Notes under the pieces: model-generated | The model's database searches: none | What the model was told of the DNA's origin: nothing | Seen by the model: only the letters and a program-made list of their open reading frames with translations | Made by a program: the position numbers and the translations under genes | Assembly: GCA_945867245.1 (NCBI GenBank) | Contig: CAMBHQ010000029.1 | Coordinates: forward strand, 1 to 8,578 | Direction of reading: 5' to 3' | Origin: an uncultured Porphyromonas sp. | GTDB lineage: Bacteria > Bacteroidota > Bacteroidia > Bacteroidales > Porphyromonadaceae | Length of the DNA: 8,578 nucleotides | Part shown: positions 1 through 5,824 of the stretch, piece by piece | Position numbering within the stretch: position 1 is the first letter of the stretch | How the letters are laid out: each line of letters opens with the position of its first letter

Positions 1-50
1 CCTCTTTCCAGAATGAAAATCTGGCGTCCTAACCGATAGACGAATGGGCC
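1..50 (-). tRNA. tRNA-Glu (anticodon TTC), 3' part cut off by window edge
   Basis: Read on the minus strand, this is the 5' half and anticodon arm of a tRNA-Glu, with TTC in the anticodon loop. It matches the complete copy at 378-449 base for base, and the identity extends five bases into its 5' flank (1-55 equals 400-454). The T-arm and acceptor 3' strand lie outside the window. It sits 39 bases downstream of the rpsT stop and is probably processed from the same transcript. Confidence 0.93.
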
Positions 51-89
51 AGCCTATAGCACCTATTAGCGTCGGTGCGAACGCTGGTA

Positions 90-344
90 TTAACCGAGCT
101 TGATAATCTGCTTAGCGAGCTTGCTCTTCAGATTAGCAGCCTTGTTCTTGTGGATAATCTTCTTACCAGCCAGACGGTCAAGCATCGATGCGAGCTTTGG
201 CAGCATCTCAGTAGCTTGAGCAGCATCTGTCAAAGCACGAAACTTACGAACAGCATTACGTGCTGTCTTAGCGTAGTAGCGGTTGTGCAAACGACGCTTA
301 GCCGTCTGACGAATACGCTTTATCGATGACTTATGGTTTGCCAT
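90..344 (-). CDS. rpsT: 30S ribosomal protein S20
   Basis: This gene encodes 84 residues, the normal length for bS20, a primary 16S-rRNA-binding protein of the small subunit. The start [13 protein letters not shown], the basic helices ([19 protein letters not shown] at 18-36) and the [20 protein letters not shown] segment near the C terminus are typical of the family. The ATG at 344 is preceded by an A/T-rich leader (ACAGTACAA) without a Shine-Dalgarno sequence, as is usual in Bacteroidota. The gene lies between two tRNA-Glu genes, 33 bases after one and 39 bases before the other. No promoter box is visible in the 33-base gap, so it is most likely co-transcribed with the tRNAs from 494-524. 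The 84-codon open frame on the opposite strand is a shadow. Confidence 0.97.
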   Translation of the reverse strand: MANHKSSIKRIRQTAKRRLHNRYYAKTARNAVRKFRALTDAAQATEMLPKLASMLDRLAGKKIIHKNKAANLKSKLAKQIIKLG

Positions 345-377
345 TTGTACTGTTATTCTACTTTATATTCTTATTAG

Positions 378-449
378 TAGCCCATAGGGGAATCGAACCC
401 CTCTTTCCAGAATGAAAATCTGGCGTCCTAACCGATAGACGAATGGGCC
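378..449 (-). tRNA. tRNA-Glu (anticodon TTC), complete
   Basis: This is a 72-nt cloverleaf on the minus strand. The acceptor arm GGCCCAT pairs with ATGGGCT (one G-U at the end), with discriminator A. The anticodon stem CCAGA/TCTGG flanks the loop carrying TTC. The T arm is GGGG TTCGATT CCCC. The 3' CCA is not encoded: the bases after the discriminator are CTA. It is the first gene after the promoter at 494-524 and lies 33 bases before rpsT. Confidence 0.97.
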
Positions 450-493
450 AGCCTTGCGAGCCGCTGAGGTCGGTTTAACCTCAATTGCGAGTG

Positions 494-524
494 CAAAGTT
501 ACGACATAATTCTCAATCGTGCAA
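494..524 (-). promoter_or_regulatory. Bacteroidota-type promoter for tRNA-Glu/rpsT/tRNA-Glu
   Basis: On the minus strand the -7 box TAACTTTG (501-494) fits TAnnTTTG exactly. A TTG (524-522) lies 20 bases further upstream as the -33 element. A run of seven T (540-534 on the minus strand) just upstream could act as an UP-like element or be the tail of queA termination. Transcription would start near 487, about 38 bases before the tRNA. Confidence 0.7.
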
Positions 525-604
525 GCATTCGACAAAAAAACTTTATAGCACCTCGGCTCAGACAGCAAGATAGAGCGACGCCAGAGGGCTAGCCATGCAG
601 GCCT

Positions 605-1837
605 TTAGCCCTCAGAGTGCCAAGGCCGAGGCAGGAGCAGAGAGCTATCTCCATAGCTCAGGAATCTATAGTCGTGGGCGAGCGCATAGTCGTATATACG
701 ACGCCAGTCCGAGCCCACGAAGGCCGCTATCAACAGGAGCAGAGTGCTGTGTGGCTGGTGGAAGTTGGTGATTAGCCCAGATACCATGCGGAAGGTATAG
801 CCAGGGGCTATCAGAATGGCCGTGGGAAAGCTGAGGGACTCTAGCCCATGGCGCTCCATATATATAAGGAGTGTCCCGAGGGCCTCCTCCGCTGTGGGCC
901 AGACATAATCCTCGGTATAGGGCGCCCACTGCCCCACGCTCAGCTCCATAGGGGCGAGTTCGGGCTCGCGCTGCACTCTACAGCCGAGGTGATACAGGCT
1001 CTCTAGACTACGCACGCTCGTCGTCCCCACAGCCACGATATACCCCAGAGCCTCACGCAGCGACTCCAGCAGGCTACGCGAAACACTTATCAACTCTCGG
1101 TGCATCTCGTGCTCGCCTATCGTGTCGCTCTTGACGGGACGAAAAGTCCCCGCACCGACGTGCAATGTCAGGTCCAGCACCTTATGCCCACGCCCCCGCA
1201 GCTCCTCGAATAGCTCGGGCGTGAAGTGCAGGCCTGCCGTAGGGGCGGCCACAGAGCCCTCGGGCTTGGCATAGACGGTCTGATAGGTCTCATCGTCCTG
1301 CGCCTCTGTCTCACGATTGAGATAAGGCGGAATGGGCAGAATACCCATAGCATCGAGAATACTCGCGAAGCTATAGCGCTGATTGTCCCACACGAAGCGC
1401 ACAGCATCATGCGCCACGCGCTCGGCACGGAGCGTTACGGCACCCAGCTCGGGTAGTTCTAGGTGTCGCACGAGGGCCTCGCCCCCTACCCTCCAGCGCT
1501 TGGCATTGCCTGTCATACAGTGCCAGACACAGCTCTCGTGGCTCTGTAGCGATAGCTCGTAACTGGTCGGCTCCATAGGCTCTAGGCAGAATATCTCCAC
1601 CTGAGCGCCCGTCTCGCGCCTAAAGAGTAGGCGGGCATGGATAACCTTGGAGTTATTACGCACGAGTACAGCCTCGGCGGGCAGTTCGTCCCCGAGTTGA
1701 TAGAAGCGCTGCGAACGTAGCTCGCCCTGCCGATAGACTAGGAGCTGCGAGTCCGCCCTATTAGCGAGCGGGTACTTAGCGATACGCTCCTCGGGCAGGT
1801 CGTATATATAGTCTTGGATTGTTATATCTTGTACCAT
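605..1837 (-). CDS. queA: S-adenosylmethionine:tRNA ribosyltransferase-isomerase
   Basis: QueA transfers and isomerises the ribose of S-adenosylmethionine onto the 7-aminomethyl-7-deazaguanine base at the wobble position of tRNAs for Asp, Asn, His and Tyr, giving epoxyqueuosine. The signature YAKPEGSVAAPTAGLHFTPE (about 189-208) is unmistakable. LHVGAGTFRPVKSD (about 225-238), VGTTSVRSLES (about 270-280) and the C-terminal LITNFHQPHSTLLLL (about 355-369) with YDYALAHDYRFLSYGD (about 382-397) follow in normal order. The product is 410 residues, longer than the roughly 356 of E. coli but usual for Bacteroidota. I chose the ATG at 1837. The frame is also open to a GTG at 1843, but that codon overlaps the likely -7 box. 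GC is high here (63% in one 60-base stretch counted). Confidence 0.97.
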   Translation of the reverse strand: MVQDITIQDYIYDLPEERIAKYPLANRADSQLLVYRQGELRSQRFYQLGDELPAEAVLVRNNSKVIHARLLFRRETGAQVEIFCLEPMEPTSYELSLQSHESCVWHCMTGNAKRWRVGGEALVRHLELPELGAVTLRAERVAHDAVRFVWDNQRYSFASILDAMGILPIPPYLNRETEAQDDETYQTVYAKPEGSVAAPTAGLHFTPELFEELRGRGHKVLDLTLHVGAGTFRPVKSDTIGEHEMHRELISVSRSLLESLREALGYIVAVGTTSVRSLESLYHLGCRVQREPELAPMELSVGQWAPYTEDYVWPTAEEALGTLLIYMERHGLESLSFPTAILIAPGYTFRMVSGLITNFHQPHSTLLLLIAAFVGSDWRRIYDYALAHDYRFLSYGDSSLLLPRPWHSEG

Positions 1838-1842
1838 GCCCA

Positions 1843-1850
1843 CAAAGGTA
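1843..1850 (-). promoter_or_regulatory. -7 box for queA, directly upstream of its ATG
   Basis: The minus strand reads TACCTTTG, a full match to TAnnTTTG, then five bases (TGGGC) and the queA ATG. Initiation usually falls a few bases beyond this box, so the mRNA would begin at or within a few bases of the start codon. I see no clear -33 TTG at the usual distance, which lowers confidence. Confidence 0.4.
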
Positions 1851-1891
1851 CTAATAGTAGTGGTTAGTGGGCAGTGATAGTGGACAGCGGG

Positions 1892-2146
1892 CTATAGCTC
1901 CGTAGGGATGTACTCCTGCCAAATAATATAAGCCATAGCGATAGGCATCAAGATTAGGCGGAGCTTAGCATAGGGCTGGTCTCGTCTATACATCAGCTCA
2001 AAGAGCCAAATGAAGAACCAACAGGTTATATGCACCCCGACACCGAAGCCCTTAAACCATGGCTCGAACCTTGAGCCCAGAGCCATTAATAAGAAACTCA
2101 CAACGATAGCAGCCCTCAAGGCTGTATAAAGCTTATGCGTTTCCAT
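1892..2146 (-). CDS. Hypothetical small membrane protein, three helices
   Basis: I do not recognise this 84-residue protein. From METHKLYT it shows three hydrophobic stretches at about 12-26 (ALRAAIVVSFLLMALG), 36-54 (GVGVHITCWFFIWLFELMY) and 64-81 (LRLILMPIAMAYIIWQEY). Short loops separate them, including a basic-acidic loop (RRDQPYAKLR) between helices 2 and 3. It is probably an integral inner-membrane protein. I place the start at the ATG at 2146. The frame opens two codons earlier with TTG, which is less likely. It lies 41 bases upstream of the queA -7 box on the same strand but has no evident functional tie to queA. No Shine-Dalgarno sequence is seen. Confidence 0.65.
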   Translation of the reverse strand: METHKLYTALRAAIVVSFLLMALGSRFEPWFKGFGVGVHITCWFFIWLFELMYRRDQPYAKLRLILMPIAMAYIIWQEYIPTEL

Positions 2147-2226
2147 AATCAATTAATTAATTGGACCTTTCCGTAGGATTTGTAGTACTGGGGGGCTGTG
2201 CATTACCCGCTCACACGATAAATAGC

Positions 2227-2319
2227 GTTCGGGGCTAGAGTCTGAGCTTGTCCACTCAGACTTCTTAACTCCACCTCGTTTGACACTTGTCGCATGGCTT
2301 TCGCTGTGCTAGCCCGAAC
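2227..2319 (-). other. Intergenic stretch able to fold into a branched RNA-like structure
   Basis: The two ends pair as an 11-bp stem with one bulged G (GTTCGGGGCTAG at 2227-2238 with CTAGCCCGAAC at 2309-2319). An 8-bp hairpin (AGTCTGAG at 2239-2246 with CTCAGACT at 2255-2262) starts at the very next base, so the two helices could stack. About 46 bases remain inside the closing stem without a strong helix. It lies between two small membrane-protein genes that read leftwards. It may be a leader or attenuator of the gene at 1892-2146, a terminator region for the gene at 2336-2521, or a small RNA. This comes from base pairing alone. Confidence 0.35.
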
Positions 2320-2335
2320 AGGCTTATACCATATA

Positions 2336-2521
2336 CTAGATACAACTCACCACCAAGTAGGTAAAGGCAAGTACTATCACCCCCCACTCTACGAACATAA
2401 ATGTTCGATATCGATGCCCGTAGCGCTTACGCTGAGCCTCTTCTAACTTCCGATATTTATATATGCGATACAGCGCAAAGGCAACTAGGAGTACTAGGCA
2501 GATCAGGTATTTCACATCCAT
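2336..2521 (-). CDS. Hypothetical small membrane protein, two helices
   Basis: The product is a 61-residue hairpin-like membrane protein that I do not recognise. One hydrophobic segment lies at about 5-21 (YLICLVLLVAFALYRIY). A strongly basic linker follows at 22-41 (KYRKLEEAQRKRYGHRYRTF), then a second segment from about 43 to the C terminus (FVEWGVIVLAFTYLVVSC). The basic linker predicts a cytoplasmic loop with both termini outside. The ATG at 2521 is the only sensible start. A good minus-strand promoter at 2693-2723 supports expression and would give a leader of about 165 bases. No partner gene is adjacent, and function is unknown. Confidence 0.6.
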   Translation of the reverse strand: MDVKYLICLVLLVAFALYRIYKYRKLEEAQRKRYGHRYRTFMFVEWGVIVLAFTYLVVSCI

Positions 2522-2692
2522 TACAATTTGGTATTTATGGTTGAGTAGAGGAAGCTCGTATAACAGATGCCCCCTCAGTCGTTGTAGAGGTCCCAGAATC
2601 TCCTCTTGGCATAACCTCCGCTAAATGATGTTTGCTCTGTCTCCTATTGTTCTAATTTGAGGTTGTCTTCTCCATAGGAGGGGTTACTTCTA

Positions 2693-2723
2693 CAAATATA
2701 ATAGTTTATCCTGAGGTAACAAA
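2693..2723 (-). promoter_or_regulatory. Bacteroidota-type promoter reading towards the 61-codon gene
   Basis: The minus strand carries TTTG (2723-2720), a 19-base spacer, then TATATTTG (2700-2693), matching both the -33 and -7 consensus. Initiation is expected near 2686. The leader of about 165 bases before the ATG at 2521 contains no gene that I can see. Confidence 0.6.
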
Positions 2724-2726
2724 AGC

Positions 2727-2761
2727 AGGGCTGAGGCATTAACTTCTAATGCGTCAGCCCT
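2727..2761 (-). terminator. 15-bp hairpin next to a T run
   Basis: AGGGCTGAGGCATTA (2727-2741) pairs with TAATGCGTCAGCCCT (2747-2761) around the loop ACTTC, with one G-G mismatch. On the minus strand the stem is followed by GC and four T, giving the shape of a weak intrinsic terminator. No minus-strand gene feeds it within the window, and the -33 box at 2720-2723 lies in its T run, so it may instead insulate or regulate that promoter. Confidence 0.4.
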
Positions 2762-2790
2762 ATAGACTTATGTAGGTCGGATAGTTTGGC

Positions 2791-2798
2791 TACCTTTG
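2791..2798 (+). promoter_or_regulatory. -7 box just before the 73-codon gene
   Basis: TACCTTTG fits TAnnTTTG and is followed by only four bases (GGAT) before the ATG at 2803, the same layout as at queA. The mRNA would be leaderless or nearly so. Alternatively, translation could start at the second ATG (2818). No convincing -33 TTG is seen. Confidence 0.4.
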
Positions 2799-2802
2799 GG
2801 AT

Positions 2803-3024
2803 ATGGAAGATTATGAAATGTACCCTTACAAGGAAAACGAAACAGACCGCACAACGTGGTACGACGTTATAGACTACAAAGGCTTGCACTTATTCTCTAT
2901 CGACGACGGCCCAGTCTACAACCTATTTGCAGATTACCCCCATAATATGAGTTCTGAGGAGGTCGCCATCTTTGATAGTGAGAACCCATACTGGGCAGAC
3001 TTTTTCGAAGACCGAAAAAAGTAG
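2803..3024 (+). CDS. Hypothetical small acidic protein with ENPYWADFF C-terminal motif
   Basis: The product is a 73-residue soluble protein, rich in Asp, Glu, Tyr and Trp, with no hydrophobic segment. The layout is YKENETDRTTWYD (9-21), GLHLFSID (28-35), VYNLFADYP (38-46), EEVAIFDSENPYWADFFEDR (52-71). From memory this spacing (YKE...W, LFS.D, N.F.DYP, IFD.ENP.WA.FF) resembles a family of roughly 65-75-residue uncharacterised bacterial proteins, possibly DUF7675, but I could not check this. No function is assigned. The start is either the ATG at 2803, which follows the -7 box by four bases, or the ATG at 2818, which would still keep YPYKENE. It stands alone, with 184 bases to the next gene. 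Confidence 0.65.
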   Translation: MEDYEMYPYKENETDRTTWYDVIDYKGLHLFSIDDGPVYNLFADYPHNMSSEEVAIFDSENPYWADFFEDRKK

Positions 3025-3132
3025 AGGCTACTTACTACTCCCTTCAGCCCCGAGCTAGCTCCCCAGCGGATAGCTACAAATAAAATTATCCCTGTAACAT
3101 TCCCGAGCGCTACACGTCATAGCATTAGAAAC

Positions 3133-3179
3133 GCCCCAAGAGGCTCTACCGGCTAAGGCACAGGCAAGAGCAATGGGGC
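3133..3179 (+). other. Possible stem-loop upstream of the four-helix membrane gene
   Basis: GCCCCA (3133-3138) pairs with TGGGGC (3174-3179). After an internal loop, GCTC (3143-3146) pairs with GAGC (3168-3171), enclosing 21 bases. It ends 29 bases before the ATG at 3209 and could be a leader structure or the terminator of the preceding gene, although no T run follows. The rest of the 184-base gap shows no promoter box that I can recognise. Confidence 0.25.
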
Positions 3180-3208
3180 AGACCTAGAATATAAGAGAGT
3201 ATTCTGTT

Positions 3209-3700
3209 ATGAAGAAGAGCGTTATCATTGGCATAGTAGCCTTCCTAGTGGCGTCGGTAGTATTTAGCTACCCTGTGTTTTGGGCCTGTTGCTTTGCAAT
3301 AAACCTTTTTGCTAAGGTTACAGGATACACTTACCAAGAAGCCAACGTAGTACTATTCCTGTACGCACAGCCTGTAATCCTGGCCGCCACTGCAATAATA
3401 GGCTTTACGTACCTCCTGTACCAGACCGTCAGCAAGTTCAAGTGGTGGAAGCTAGGCCTGCTAGCCCTGTACAGCATCCCCCTATGGGTCAATAAAGCCA
3501 TTATGACCTTTGCTCACGACAGATACTGGGGCATAGACATGGACGAGGCTTTCAGAAGGTCCATGGTAGACCTCAAATATCAGGGAGGCGCCAACATGGA
3601 CGAATACGTCTTCCTCAACTTCGCCATATTTGTCTTTGGCTTCCTAATAGTCCTAGGAGTCAATCTGTTCCCGCTGTTCCTTAAGCCTCTAAGGAAGTAA
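3209..3700 (+). CDS. Hypothetical integral membrane protein, about four helices
   Basis: I do not recognise this 163-residue protein. Hydrophobic segments lie at about 5-33 (with an unusual FWACCFAINLF stretch), 46-71 (VVLFLYAQPVILAATAIIGF), 80-97 (WKLGLLALYSIPLWVNKA) and 132-158 (EYVFLNFAIFVFGFLIVLGV). A polar loop from about 103 to 130 (HDRYWGIDMDEAFRRSMVDL) separates helices 3 and 4. No signal peptide cleavage site or catalytic motif is apparent. The ATG at 3209 follows a purine-rich AAGAGAG, a weak ribosome-binding candidate. The radical SAM gene starts 24 bases after the stop on the same strand with no terminator between, so the two probably form one transcription unit. A role in supporting that enzyme is only a guess. 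Confidence 0.7.
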   Translation: MKKSVIIGIVAFLVASVVFSYPVFWACCFAINLFAKVTGYTYQEANVVLFLYAQPVILAATAIIGFTYLLYQTVSKFKWWKLGLLALYSIPLWVNKAIMTFAHDRYWGIDMDEAFRRSMVDLKYQGGANMDEYVFLNFAIFVFGFLIVLGVNLFPLFLKPLRK

Positions 3701-3724
3701 TCCGACTACAGCCCTAAGCAATTC

Positions 3725-5101
3725 ATGAAGGTCAAAATGATCCTGCCGGCTCTGCAGGAAGCCGAGAGTCCCTATTGGCGTCCCATCAAGTACTCGCTGT
3801 TCCCTCCTCTGGGACTCGCTACTCTGGCCGCCTATTTCCGAGACGATGACGAGGTCGAGATTGTAGACCAACACATAGAGACGCTGAGCCTCGACGACGA
3901 ACCAGACCTAGTCTGTATACAGGTGTATGTAACCAACGCCCACCGAGCTTATAGCATTGCCGACCATTATCGTCAGAAGGGGGTCTATGTAGCTATGGGC
4001 GGTCTGCACGTTACCTCGCTACCCGACGAGGCTGCCCTGCATGCCGACACCATCCTGCTAGGCCCAGGCGAGGAGGCATTCCCCCGATTTATCAACGACC
4101 TGCGCAACGGACATCCGCGCAAGCGCTATGTGGCGCTCTGGCGTTCCATAGAGAACATACCGCCCGTCCGTCGCGACCTCATCAAGCGCGAGAAATACTT
4201 CGTACCCAATTCGCTTGTAGTATCCAGAGGCTGCCCCCATCACTGCGACTTCTGCTACAAGGATGCCTTCTACGAAGCGGGGAAGTCGTTCTATACTCAG
4301 CGCATAGACGAGGCCTTGGCCGAGATAGACCGTCTGCCTGGTAGCCATCTCTACTTCCTAGACGACCATCTGCTGGGAAATCCCCATTTTGCCTCGGAGC
4401 TATTCGAAGGGATGAGAGGCATGGGCCGAGTCTTTCAGGGGGCCTCTACCGTGGCTGCCATACTAAAAGGCGATGTGATCGAGAAGGCTGCCGAGGCTGG
4501 CTTGCGTAGTATCTTTCTCGGCTTCGAGACTTTCTCCCCAGAGAACCTCCGCTCCAGCAACAAGCTACAGAACCTATCCAAGGACTATGTAGCCGATGTG
4601 GAGCGCCTGCATAGCCTGGGTATCATGATCAACGGCAGCTTCGTCTTTGGCCTCGACCACGACGACAAAGACGTGTTCCGCAGGACTGTCGATTGGGGCA
4701 TCGAGCATAGCATCACGACAGCTACCTTCCATATCCTGACGCCCTACCCTGGGACACGCCTATTCCAACAGATGGAGCGCGACGGCCGCATCACCACATA
4801 CGACTGGAGCAAATATGATACTCGTACAGTGGTCTACAAGACCATGGGACTCTCGGCGGAAGAGCTGAAACAGGGCTACGACTGGGCTTATGAGGAGTTT
4901 TACACGTGGCGCAATATCTTCCGCAACAGCTTTGGACACGACAATCTGAAACAGAAACTCGCTCATTTATTCTACCTAGGTGGCTGGAAGAAGTTCGAAC
5001 CCTTCTGGGACTTCATGATCCGACACGGCAATCTCAACCGAATGCTCCCCGTCCTCGAGCACTTACTGGCCAACACAAAGGACAGAAAAGTTGCTCTCTG
5101 A
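3725..5101 (+). CDS. B12-binding-type radical SAM protein
   Basis: This 458-residue enzyme has the classic two-part layout. Residues 1 to about 130 form a Rossmann-like B12-binding-type domain: PPLGLATLAAYFR at 27-39, IVDQHIE at 46-52, and MGGLHVTSLPDEA through ILLGPGEEAFP at 91-120. The radical SAM core follows, with its 4Fe-4S cluster ligands in CxxxCxxC at Cys170, Cys174 and Cys177 (SRGCPHHCDFCYKDAF). Downstream are LYFLDDHLLGNP (209-220), IFLGFETFSPENL (263-275), INGSFVFGLDHD (302-313) and FHILTPYPGTRLFQQM (335-350), usual for the BchE/HpnJ-like group. Such enzymes cleave SAM to a 5'-deoxyadenosyl radical for methylations, cyclisations or other rearrangements. The substrate cannot be read from the sequence. 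The canonical DxHxxG cobalamin-histidine motif is not evident. The C-terminal 60 residues are basic and aromatic. Confidence 0.93.
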   Translation: MKVKMILPALQEAESPYWRPIKYSLFPPLGLATLAAYFRDDDEVEIVDQHIETLSLDDEPDLVCIQVYVTNAHRAYSIADHYRQKGVYVAMGGLHVTSLPDEAALHADTILLGPGEEAFPRFINDLRNGHPRKRYVALWRSIENIPPVRRDLIKREKYFVPNSLVVSRGCPHHCDFCYKDAFYEAGKSFYTQRIDEALAEIDRLPGSHLYFLDDHLLGNPHFASELFEGMRGMGRVFQGASTVAAILKGDVIEKAAEAGLRSIFLGFETFSPENLRSSNKLQNLSKDYVADVERLHSLGIMINGSFVFGLDHDDKDVFRRTVDWGIEHSITTATFHILTPYPGTRLFQQMERDGRITTYDWSKYDTRTVVYKTMGLSAEELKQGYDWAYEEFYTWRNIFRNSFGHDNLKQKLAHLFYLGGWKKFEPFWDFMIRHGNLNRMLPVLEHLLANTKDRKVAL

Positions 5102-5118
5102 TGCTGGCCACTAAGCAC

Positions 5119-5141
5119 CCTACTAAGCAGCCAAGCGCCCT
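5119..5141 (+). repeat. Degenerate 23-bp unit related to the array at 6509
   Basis: Aligned without gaps to the fourth unit of the right-hand array (6578-6600), 18 of 23 positions agree, including the opening CCTACTA and the middle GCAG and CAAG. It starts 18 bases after the radical SAM stop and is out of 23-bp register with the unit at 5178. It may be an eroded unit or chance similarity. Confidence 0.35.
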
Positions 5142-5176
5142 TAGCCGAGACCGCCATACGGCCTCAGCCAAGGGCG
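5136..5176 (+). terminator. Long imperfect hairpin after the radical SAM gene
   Basis: CGCCCTTAGCCGAGACCG (5136-5153) and CGGCCTCAGCCAAGGGCG (5159-5176) form an 18-position stem with three A-C mismatches and the five-base loop CCATA. It lies 34 bases past the stop codon and probably ends or protects the transcript of the membrane protein/radical SAM pair. No T run follows (TCCTATT), so it is not a textbook intrinsic terminator. It also abuts the repeat copy at 5178 and could be that element's flank. Confidence 0.5.
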
Positions 5177-5177
5177 T

Positions 5178-5211
5178 CCTATTATGCGGACAAGCGACCA
5201 CCTAGTAGGCA
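5178..5211 (+). repeat. Short left-hand copy of the 23-bp repeat family
   Basis: Bases 5178-5209 are identical to 6509-6540, a 32-base perfect match. It covers one complete unit starting CCTATTATG and the core CCTAGTAGG of the next, spaced exactly 23 bp (5178 and 5201). After one mismatch the shared AGAGG follows, and then similarity ends. This is a truncated or minimal copy of the array located 1,331 bp to the right. Confidence 0.85.
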
Positions 5212-5236
5212 GAGGGAGCGAGAAGCTATTCAAGGA

Positions 5237-5269
5237 TTTGTATTTGATGTCCCTCAGCACGTATCTTTG
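5237..5269 (+). promoter_or_regulatory. Bacteroidota-type promoter for the GC-poor gene set
   Basis: TTTG (5237-5240), a 21-base spacer and TATCTTTG (5262-5269) match both consensus boxes. Initiation near 5275 gives a leader of about 118 bases before the ATG at 5393. A small hairpin, AGGAG/CTCCT (5341-5356), lies in that leader. The promoter begins 26 bases after the repeat copy at 5178-5211. Confidence 0.65.
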
Positions 5270-5392
5270 TATAAAGATGGAGAATGTTTGTGTGAGTGGA
5301 CAATCGAAGACAGATATATAGGTTCCCAGGGATAGCTCACAGGAGACGAAACTCCTTAGACCTGTTATACCCCATATAAACCTAGACATTAA

Positions 5393-5824
5393 ATGGAAAC
5401 ATCGCAAGGTACATACTATCATAAGCTGATTACCGAACAGAAAAGGTTAACCTCCAGCTCAATAATCTTCCATTGTAGGTCTATCAAAGCGTACTTAAGG
5501 AATGGACGGTTAATCAAACTCAATCTAGGTAAAAAATATCAAGGTCTTGACGGGATAGATTATCGTATCCTTCTCTGTGTTTTCATTCTTGAACGATTAG
5601 CTTGGGGTGCTTTCTGCATAATGTTGATTAGTTCGGTCTGTATTCTCGCATTTTCTTGGCGTAGAATCCCCTTCTCAGATGCGGATAGGCGACTCGTTCA
5701 AATCGCAATATGGGGCGTTATCATTTGCCTGGCCCTATTACCTCTAGCTTGGTCTTATATGACTCTCTTTAGACCCAAAGCAAAATACCTTATAATGCTC
5801 GAAGAAATTGAAGCAGATTTATAA
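5393..5824 (+). CDS. Hypothetical membrane protein, two helices with long cytoplasmic N terminus
   Basis: I do not recognise this 143-residue protein. A polar, basic N-terminal part (1-57) contains SIKAYLRNGRLIKLNLGKKY (30-49). Two hydrophobic helices follow at about 68-88 (WGAFCIMLISSVCILAF) and 102-124 (VQIAIWGVIICLALLPLAW), separated by WRRIPFSDADRR. The tail (125-143) is short and ends acidic. The arrangement resembles small bacterial membrane proteins that have a cytoplasmic domain before a two-helix anchor. GC is about 40% in a stretch I counted, clearly below the radical SAM gene (about 53%) and queA (about 63%). The promoter at 5237-5269 probably drives it. Its stop overlaps the ATG of the next small frame (TAATG). 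Confidence 0.65.
   Translation: METSQGTYYHKLITEQKRLTSSSIIFHCRSIKAYLRNGRLIKLNLGKKYQGLDGIDYRILLCVFILERLAWGAFCIMLISSVCILAFSWRRIPFSDADRRLVQIAIWGVIICLALLPLAWSYMTLFRPKAKYLIMLEEIEADL

Noticed and set aside
75..329. 84-codon frame on the plus strand
   Set aside because: It is the antisense shadow of rpsT and has no family resemblance.
3133..3179. tRNA-like element (minus strand resembles a D-arm, GCCGGTAGAGC)
   Set aside because: It is far too short for a tRNA, with no anticodon or T arm. It is kept only as a possible stem-loop.
4906..5205. 99-codon plus-strand frame overlapping the radical SAM 3' end
   Set aside because: It is out of frame with a well-supported gene and its tail reads through the repeat and hairpin.
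5141..5422. 93-codon minus-strand frame
   Set aside because: It runs through the hairpin, the repeat copy, the promoter and the leader of the plus-strand gene. The composition does not look like a protein gene.
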